Shown here: positions 44,803 to 50,112 of the stretch, piece by piece
Layout of the letters: the number at the start of each line of letters is the position of its first letter
Position numbering within the stretch: the first letter of the stretch is position 1
NCBI RefSeq assembly: GCF_900103545.1
Contig: NZ_FNHH01000029.1
Span: 1 to 50,112 of the forward strand
DNA from: Daejeonella rubra
GTDB taxonomy: Bacteria; Bacteroidota; Bacteroidia; Sphingobacteriales; Sphingobacteriaceae
Reading direction: 5' to 3'
Length of the DNA stretch: 50,112 nucleotides
Notes under the pieces: generated by a model
What the model was told of the DNA's origin: nothing
What the model saw: the letters and a program-made list of their open reading frames with translations, nothing else
Databases searched by the model: none
Position numbers and translations under genes: made by a program

Positions 44803-47254
44803 AATAATATATTCGTTTTACCCGCTGAGAGATGCCAGTAAGCACTTCATAGGGAATTGTATTCAGCTGTTTTGCAATATCTTCCACACGGATAACATCA
44901 TTAAATACGACCACCTCATCGCCCTCCTCTGCGTTAATGCCTGTAATATCAATCATACACATGTCCATACAAATTTTACCAATTGTTGGAACTATATTCC
45001 CTCTAACAAGCATTTTTCCTTTTCCATTACCTAACCCGCGGTTGTATCCATCGGCATAACCGATTTTTACAGTAGCTATTGTACCCCCATCAGGCATTTT
45101 TCCTTCTCTGCTATACCCAACTGTATCTCCCGCAGGAATCTTTTTGATCTGCGAAATGCTGGTTTTCAGCGAAGTTACGGTTTGTAATGGAGATTTATTA
45201 CCAAATGCAGAATCTATACCGTACAATCCTATACCCAGACGGACCATCTCGAATCGGGCATCCGGCCAGCGACTAATACCAGAGGAATTAGCCAAATGAC
45301 GAATAAATGAGTATCCCAGTCCTTCTCTGATCTTATCGGATAGTTTTATAAAAAGAGAAATTTGTTGGGATGTGAAATCATCATGCTCAGGATCTTCACT
45401 GGCTACCAGATGAGAAAATACACTTTGAACATGCATCAATTTATTCCCATTTAATAATGACAATAGTTGATCAAGCTCCTCTTCCATAAAACCAAGTCTA
45501 TGCATACCTGTATCCAGTTTTATATGTACAGGATAATTTGAGAGGTTCTTGAGCTTTAAAACCTCTTCAAATTCATTTAAAACGCGAACCGAGTAGATCT
45601 CAGGTTCTAATTCATGCTTTATAATGGTATCAAAGGCCCTAGCATCAGGGCTCATGACCATTATAGGAAGACTTGATCCCGCCTTTCTCAATGCAACACC
45701 TTCATCGGCATAAGCCACCGCCAAATAATCCACTTTATTAAACTCCAGCAAATTTGCAATTTCAAAACTTCCGCTTCCATAAGAAAAAGCCTTTACCATT
45801 GCCATTATTTTGGTACCTGTACCTATTTCAGATTTGTAATAATTAAGATTATGTTCTAATGCATTTAAATTGATCTCAAGAACGGTTTCATGTACCTTTT
45901 GGGTTAAAAGCTGACTGATATCTTCAAATCCGAATGTTCTTGCTCCCTTTAACAGGACCGTCTCATTCTGAAATTTTAAAGAGGAAAATTGACTGAGGAG
46001 ATCTTCAGTCGATTTGAACAATTCAACTTCACAAGGGAAATCTGTGACATATTTAATGATCTTTTCTCCAACCGCGATCAGGCGGTCGACTGATTTATTT
46101 ACGAGCAAATGCCTGACTTTTTCATAAACAAGCTCAGAATCAACCCCTGGAATATCAGAAAGGATCAATGTTCTGCGTGGATGCTGATTTTGCTGTTTTA
46201 AAAAATCTAAAGCAATTGCAAGTGAAGAAAGGTCAAGGCTGTATGAATCGTCAATCACAGAACAATTGTTTATGCCATTTTTTAATTCTAGTCGCATTCC
46301 AATTGGAATGAGCTTCTCAAGCCTTATACTAGCTTCTCCGGGTTCATAACCAAGTGCCAGCATGGTCGCCCAGCAAATTACAGCATTTTCTAAGGATGCC
46401 TGATCCTTAAAAGGTATGATAGCCTGTATTTCCCTTCCCAAATATTGAGCAAGTAAAACCTGGAATTTATTATCAAGTGACTCAACTTTAATGATTTCCA
46501 GATCTGCTTTTTCATAAAAACTCCAGGTGAATTTATTTTCACCTGGCAAGGTACCCTGAAATTCATGCAGGTATTTTCCTGAGTAAATAAAAAGATCTGC
46601 AAGCTCGAACAGTTTCAATTTCTCGCTGATCTTTTCTTCATTAGATTCGAAACCTATTTGATGTGCCTCACCAATATTGGTAAGAATACCAATGGTTGGT
46701 CTGATAATTTTAGCAAGATTTTCCATCTCCCCTGATTTGGAGATTCCGGCCTCAAAAATCGCAAAATCATACTCTTCATTCATTTCCCAAACAGAAACAG
46801 GCACACCGATCTGTGAATTAAAGCTCTTGGGACTTCGAATAATGTTATTTTCGGGAGAAAGTAGCTGATAAAGCCATTCTTTTACAATTGTTTTTCCATT
46901 ACTTCCTGTTATTCCAATTACAGGATAATCATACCTGCTGCGGTGACTTGCAGACAAGCTCTGAAGAGCCATTAAGGTATCCTGAACCAGGAAAAAATTA
47001 GCGTCTTTGAACTGTAAAATGGAAAAGTCAGGATCTGAGATAACAAAGTTTCTTACTCCCTGTTTATAAACCTCTGAAATAAAACTATGACCATCTCTGC
47101 GTGACTTCAAAGCAAAGAACAAACCCTTTGCAGGATCATTCAACTTCCTGCTATCTGTGAGTAAGGTTCTGATAACTGATCCCCTATCCCTGACGAATGC
47201 TCTGGCATTAAAAATCTCAGTCAATTCTTCAACGCTATAGAGAAGGTGATTCAT
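44795..47254 (-). CDS. murF-alr: Bifunctional UDP-MurNAc-tripeptide:D-Ala-D-Ala ligase / alanine racemase
   Basis: The 819-residue fusion is typical of Bacteroidota. Residues 1-455 are MurF: GITGSNGKTIVK (P-loop, 114-125), NIGEAHQIGF and the VIDDSY motif (333-338), where the usual Asn after Tyr is Ser339. Residues 456-819 are alanine racemase with the PLP lysine Lys488 in MAMVKAFSYG and the catalytic Tyr region VGYSREGK; the C-terminus has GKICMDMCMIDIT. It makes D-alanine and joins D-Ala-D-Ala to the peptidoglycan precursor. It is followed by the overlapping DUF502 gene. Confidence 0.96.
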   Translation of the reverse strand: MNHLLYSVEELTEIFNARAFVRDRGSVIRTLLTDSRKLNDPAKGLFFALKSRRDGHSFISEVYKQGVRNFVISDPDFSILQFKDANFFLVQDTLMALQSLSASHRSRYDYPVIGITGSNGKTIVKEWLYQLLSPENNIIRSPKSFNSQIGVPVSVWEMNEEYDFAIFEAGISKSGEMENLAKIIRPTIGILTNIGEAHQIGFESNEEKISEKLKLFELADLFIYSGKYLHEFQGTLPGENKFTWSFYEKADLEIIKVESLDNKFQVLLAQYLGREIQAIIPFKDQASLENAVICWATMLALGYEPGEASIRLEKLIPIGMRLELKNGINNCSVIDDSYSLDLSSLAIALDFLKQQNQHPRRTLILSDIPGVDSELVYEKVRHLLVNKSVDRLIAVGEKIIKYVTDFPCEVELFKSTEDLLSQFSSLKFQNETVLLKGARTFGFEDISQLLTQKVHETVLEINLNALEHNLNYYKSEIGTGTKIMAMVKAFSYGSGSFEIANLLEFNKVDYLAVAYADEGVALRKAGSSLPIMVMSPDARAFDTIIKHELEPEIYSVRVLNEFEEVLKLKNLSNYPVHIKLDTGMHRLGFMEEELDQLLSLLNGNKLMHVQSVFSHLVASEDPEHDDFTSQQISLFIKLSDKIREGLGYSFIRHLANSSGISRWPDARFEMVRLGIGLYGIDSAFGNKSPLQTVTSLKTSISQIKKIPAGDTVGYSREGKMPDGGTIATVKIGYADGYNRGLGNGKGKMLVRGNIVPTIGKICMDMCMIDITGINAEEGDEVVVFNDVIRVEDIAKQLNTIPYEVLTGISQRVKRIYYYE

Positions 47255-47313
47255 GACGTAAATTTGAATAATTTTTAAGGAATCCTCTCAAATATTTACG
47301 ATATTTCAATGCT

Positions 47314-47802
47314 TTGAGAAATGAAGAACCCAGTCCGAAAATATTTAGCAGAGAACAGGCTAAAGTAAAGGCAGAAAGTTATTGTGCTTATCAGGAAAGA
47401 TCACAGTTTGAAATTCGCAACAAACTTTATGAATGGGGATTGCATCAAAAAGATGTTGAAGAGATCATATCAGAACTAATAGAACAAAATTTTTTGAATG
47501 AAGAACGTTTTGCCCTCGCCTATTCACTGGGTAAATTCAGAATTAAAGGATGGGGTAAGATCAAGATCAGGCAAGGTTTAAAACTGAAACGGATTCCGGA
47601 CAAGCTGATCCTTAAATCTCTGAAAGCAATTGATGACGATGATTATCTGTCCATGTTAAAGAAAATTCTTGAAAAAAAATCAAAAATGATTTCCGAAAAA
47701 GAGCCATTTAAACTAAGATATCTTTTGACGCGCTTTGCTGCAAGCAAGGGATATGAGCTTGACTTGATCACAGACTTACTGATTAACAATAAGTTAGATT
47801 AA
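47314..47802 (+). CDS. recX: RecX family regulatory protein
   Basis: The 162-residue helical protein matches RecX: AESYCAYQERSQFEIRNKL in the first repeat, then LIEQNFLNEERFALAYSLGK in the second, and KIRQGLKLKRIP. RecX binds RecA filaments and limits recombination. recA is not in the window. Translation starts at a TTG at 47314; the nearby ATG is out of frame. It is divergent from murF-alr with about 60 bp between. Confidence 0.88.
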   Translation: MRNEEPSPKIFSREQAKVKAESYCAYQERSQFEIRNKLYEWGLHQKDVEEIISELIEQNFLNEERFALAYSLGKFRIKGWGKIKIRQGLKLKRIPDKLILKSLKAIDDDDYLSMLKKILEKKSKMISEKEPFKLRYLLTRFAASKGYELDLITDLLINNKLD

Positions 47803-47827
47803 TTGTTGTAAAAAAATTAAAAAATAC

Positions 47828-47857
47828 TTGCCAGAATAGCTTTTCTGCCTATATTTG
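47828..47857 (+). promoter_or_regulatory. Promoter of tRNA-Gly
   Basis: TTG (47828-47830), 19 bases, then TATATTTG (47850-47857) fits the Bacteroidota consensus exactly. The start would be about 7 bp before the tRNA. Confidence 0.85.
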
Positions 47858-47870
47858 CACTCACCAAAAC

Positions 47871-47946
<76 letters not shown>

Positions 47947-47955
47947 ATAAGAAAC

Positions 47956-47979
47956 TCCCTCCTCACAGAGGGAATTTTT
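47956..47979 (+). terminator. Terminator-like hairpin after tRNA-Gly
   Basis: TCCCTC (47956-47961) pairs with GAGGGA (47968-47973), followed by AATTTTTG. It may be leaky, since no separate promoter of good quality is seen for tRNA-Leu downstream. Confidence 0.65.
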
Positions 47980-48002
47980 GTTTGAAATAGTAAATAATCC
48001 AC

Positions 48003-48257
48003 GCTCGGATGGTGGATCCCGATTATTATCGGGAGGTAGACACGAGAACGGTTTCGGTTACCGGAATATAAAATCGAATAACCATCTGCTCGGATGGTGG
48101 ATCCCGATTATTATCGGGAGGTAGACACGAGAACGGTTTCGGTTACCGGAATATAAAATCGAATAACCATCTGCTCGGATGGTGGATCCCGATTATTATC
48201 GGGAGGTAGACACGAGAACGGTTTCGGTTACCGGAATATAAAATCGAATAACCATCT
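48003..48257 (+). repeat. Three perfect 85-bp tandem repeats made from a tRNA-Leu 5' part
   Basis: Units start at 48003, 48088 and 48173 and are identical. Each begins with the first 14 bases of the tRNA-Leu that follows (GCTCGGATGGTGGA), then has a palindrome TCCCGATTATTATCGGGA in place of three D-loop bases, returns to tRNA sequence for GGTAGACACG, and continues with 43 bases unlike the tRNA. The tRNA-Leu follows as the fourth period, exactly 85 bases on. Confidence 0.95.
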
Positions 48258-48343
48258 GCTCGGATGGTGGAACTGGTAGACACGCAGGACTTAAAATCCT
48301 GTGACCCTTAAAGGTCGTGCGGGTTCGATTCCCGCTCCGAGTA
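48258..48343 (+). tRNA. tRNA-Leu (anticodon TAA)
   Basis: It has acceptor GCTCGGA/TCCGAGT, anticodon stem CAGGA/TCCTG with loop CTTAAAA (TAA), a long variable arm GACC...GGTC typical of class II tRNAs, and T arm GCGGG-TTCGATT-CCCGC. The 3' CCA is not encoded. It reads UUA codons. Confidence 0.96.
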
Positions 48344-48371
48344 CAAAAGCTGATCGATAGATCAGCTTTTG
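48344..48371 (+). terminator. Terminator after tRNA-Leu
   Basis: CAAAAGCTGATC (48344-48355), loop GATA, GATCAGCTTTTG (48360-48371) is a perfect 12-bp stem whose right arm has a T run. Confidence 0.85.
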
Positions 48372-48820
48372 TCATTTTAAGCCTATTCAAAATCATATTA
48401 ATTTTGGATCTAGTTCAGGCCTTAGAAAAATAATCAAATCATAATCAATAGCTTACAAATTTACAATTGAATAAAACTGATTTTAATCAATTAAAAAATT
48501 GATTAAAATCATATAATAAAATAAATATTTTATTGTAAATTTAGTTTGTGGTACTTAAACCTATTATTTCAATTTATAAAAGGAAAAGATTGAAATAGAC
48601 AAATTCATATATAAAACACTTTTACGGGAACCCCAACAAATTAGTAAAAGAGTAGTATTAAATAATCATAATCATATATAATAAACTATTTGTAATAGTA
48701 TATTATTTTTTGAGATCAATTTGAATTAATACTACTAAATGAAAAATAATCCTGACCATATAAGCTTTTAAAACATGTCGTGAAGAACTATTAACCTCAG
48801 TATTCAGCAAAGTATTAGAA
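48372..48820. other. AT-rich gene-free stretch upstream of the receiver-Crp gene
   Basis: No gene is seen on either strand. The stretch is very AT-rich and holds a perfect 14-bp inverted repeat at 48479-48510 and a shorter one, ATTTCAAT/ATTGAAAT, at about 48567-48597. It presumably contains the promoter of the receiver-Crp gene. Confidence 0.7.
48479..48510. promoter_or_regulatory. Perfect 14-bp inverted repeat, GATTTTAATCAATT
   Basis: GATTTTAATCAATT (48479-48492), AAAA, AATTGATTAAAATC (48497-48510). It is about 310 bp before the regulator gene. It could be an operator or a weak hairpin; without a T run after it, terminator function is not obvious. Confidence 0.45.
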
Positions 48821-49885
48821 ATGAAAAAAATCCTATTGATTGAAGATGATAAATCCTTTAGAGATAAACTGGATCAGTTACTAAGCCTCTCCGGCTACAA
48901 AGTACTAAGTTGCGATAATGGCAAGACCGGTATTGAAACTGCTTTAAAAGAAAGCCCCCAATTTATTATATGTGATGTGCAAATGCCGGATATAGACGGC
49001 TATGGTGTAATTCATATTTTAAGCAATCATCCTAAAACTTCAGGAACACCCTTTATCTTTCTTTCGGGAAATGCAGATTATGTGAATCAACGAAAAGGAA
49101 TGAGCCTTGGGGCTGATGACTACCTGGTAAAACCATTTGACAGCAACGATCTGTTAAATACCATAAGATTAAGAATAGACAAAAATGAAAGTTTAAAAAA
49201 CAAATTTCATTTGACAAGTGATACTGAAAAAGACGATAGTTTTAGTCCTAGTAGTATAGGTAAAGCAAGTTGTCTCATAACAGAAAGGCATGAGACCCAA
49301 TATTTTAAAAGAAAGCATGTTCTTTATATGCCCGGACAACGACCTTCAGCATTATACTACATTAAATCAGGGAAGGTTAAAGAATTTATTGTTAATGAAG
49401 ATGGCAAAGAACTAATTACAGGCATATACTCTAAAGGAGATTTCTTTGGATATACCGAAATATTGAAGGAATGCAATTACAGCAAAAATGCCAGACTGAT
49501 GGAGGATTCTTCAATTGTACTTATTCCAAAGGAAGACTTCCTGCAAAAGATCCATACAAACTCCATTATCGCAAAAGAGTTCATTACTATGTTATCCCAA
49601 AACATTAGTGAAAATGAAAAAATAATTATCAATATGGCATATAATTCATTAAGAAAGAAAGTGGCCATAGGAATTGTAAGGCTGATAGACAAATTAAAAG
49701 AAAGTAAAAACGGCAAAAGTATTATAAATATTTCCCGTGAAGATCTTGCTCATGTAGTTGGTTCGTCTTTAGAATCAACCATCAGAACCCTTAAAGAATT
49801 CAAGACTGAAAAATTGATTGAAGTAGAAGACAATGGAACAATTATAGTTCTTGATGAACAGAAGATCAGGAATCTGAGGCACTAA
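48821..49885 (+). CDS. Response regulator with receiver and Crp/FNR effector domains
   Basis: The 354-residue protein joins a CheY-like receiver (Asp9/Asp10, phospho-acceptor Asp52 in ICDVQMPD, Lys104 in YLVKPF) to a Crp/FNR half: a cyclic-nucleotide-binding-like beta barrel (about residues 165-280, with YYIKSGKVKEFIVNEDGK) and a winged helix (ISREDLAHVVGSSLESTIRTL) at the end. The fusion is found in Bacteroidota. It would be phosphorylated by a kinase not present here and bind Crp-like sites. The barrel need not bind a nucleotide. Confidence 0.93.
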   Translation: MKKILLIEDDKSFRDKLDQLLSLSGYKVLSCDNGKTGIETALKESPQFIICDVQMPDIDGYGVIHILSNHPKTSGTPFIFLSGNADYVNQRKGMSLGADDYLVKPFDSNDLLNTIRLRIDKNESLKNKFHLTSDTEKDDSFSPSSIGKASCLITERHETQYFKRKHVLYMPGQRPSALYYIKSGKVKEFIVNEDGKELITGIYSKGDFFGYTEILKECNYSKNARLMEDSSIVLIPKEDFLQKIHTNSIIAKEFITMLSQNISENEKIIINMAYNSLRKKVAIGIVRLIDKLKESKNGKSIINISREDLAHVVGSSLESTIRTLKEFKTEKLIEVEDNGTIIVLDEQKIRNLRH

Positions 49886-49948
49886 AAGACCTGGTAATTC
49901 TGATAAAAAGTATATCAGTTACATTTTCAAGTAAAAATTGACATAAAA

Positions 49949-49990
49949 CAAAAACACCCTTAAGTTTGATTGAACTTAAGGGTGTTTTTG
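49949..49990 (+). terminator. Terminator after the receiver-Crp gene
   Basis: An 18-bp perfect stem, CAAAAACACCCTTAAGTT (49949-49966) and AACTTAAGGGTGTTTTTG (49973-49990), with a 6-base loop and a T run. Confidence 0.93.
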
Positions 49991-50022
49991 TTTAGAATGA
50001 TTTTCAGACCTGCTTTATGGAT

Positions 50023-50112
50023 ATTCCGCTCCATAGTACGCCACGATTCCGACACAAAGTACGCCGCCCATTCCGAAGCAAAGTACGCCACGATTCCGAG
50101 GGAAAGGTTACC
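50023..50112. mobile_element. Probable edge of an IS21-like insertion sequence
   Basis: Four units starting ATTCCG at 50023, 50046, 50070 and 50093 (periods 23, 24, 23) mostly continue as nnnnnnnAAAGTACGCC. Several direct repeats spaced about two helical turns near an end are typical of IS21-family termini, where the transposase binds. No transposase gene is in the window, so the assignment is inference. Confidence 0.45.

Noticed and set aside
48003..48257. Tandem repeats as a CRISPR array
   Set aside because: The units are identical end to end with no variable spacers, no cas genes lie nearby, and the units start with tRNA-Leu sequence.
48196..48396. Minus-strand frame across tRNA-Leu and the last repeat unit
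   Set aside because: The 85-bp period is not a multiple of three, so the frame shifts from unit to unit; no coding role is likely.

Overview
The window is a chromosomal segment from a low-GC member of the Bacteroidota, most likely a sphingobacterium (Sphingobacteriaceae or a close relative). The signs are a fused MurF-alanine racemase, a receiver-Crp/FNR fusion regulator, an OmpA protein with a thrombospondin type-3 linker, a LytS/LytTR pair, GltB/GltD of bacterial type, and promoters of the Bacteroidota form (TTG, about 19-20 bases, then TAnnTTTG) before tRNA-Gly and gltB. Placement below phylum is inference from gene content only.

Layout. 0.4-5.9 kb: FAD oxidoreductase, DinB protein, cation/proton antiporter and two divergent calcineurin-like phosphoesterases. 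6.2-11.1 kb: thiolase with an exported protein of unknown function, a DUF819 membrane protein and a POT peptide transporter. 11.2-16.6 kb: polyprenol-phosphate-mannose-synthase-like glycosyltransferase, ruvB, an exported dienelactone hydrolase, an OmpA porin-like protein and queG. 16.7-20.0 kb: a LytS-type kinase and LytTR regulator with a tiny lipoprotein gene between them and an exported protein after them. 20.1-23.6 kb: a DnaQ-like exonuclease with a 40-residue membrane microprotein upstream, an NlpC/P60 lipoprotein, a minimal ABC pair and a glycine-zipper lipoprotein. 23.65-24.57 kb: a gene-free repeat block holding two MITE-like elements. 24.6-31.9 kb: mutS, an MFS transporter, galM, a TrmH-family methyltransferase, a YdeI-like protein and a GNAT protein. 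31.96-38.0 kb: the gltBD operon. 38.2-39.4 kb: the SRP RNA gene, a four-helix-bundle gene framed by inverted repeats, and fructose-6-phosphate aldolase/transaldolase. 39.5-47.8 kb: a YpdA-like reductase, gmhB, an OPT transporter, a 2H phosphoesterase, DUF502, murF-alr and recX. 47.8-48.4 kb: tRNA-Gly, three perfect 85-bp tandem repeats built on the 5' part of tRNA-Leu, then the intact tRNA-Leu. 48.8-50.1 kb: the receiver-Crp regulator and what looks like the edge of an IS21-like element.

Most genes are housekeeping: ammonium assimilation (GltBD), peptidoglycan building and trimming (MurF-Alr, NlpC/P60, OmpA anchoring), DNA repair (RuvB, MutS, RecX, exonuclease), tRNA modification (QueG, TrmH family), LPS heptose synthesis (GmhB) and peptide uptake (POT, OPT). 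No complete mobile element, phage, CRISPR or defence island is visible.

The most unusual signals lie between genes: the tRNA-Leu-derived tandem array, the MITE pair that splits a repeat whose unsplit copy sits just downstream, the four-helix-bundle gene between inverted repeats beside the SRP RNA, and the unlisted 40-residue membrane protein.
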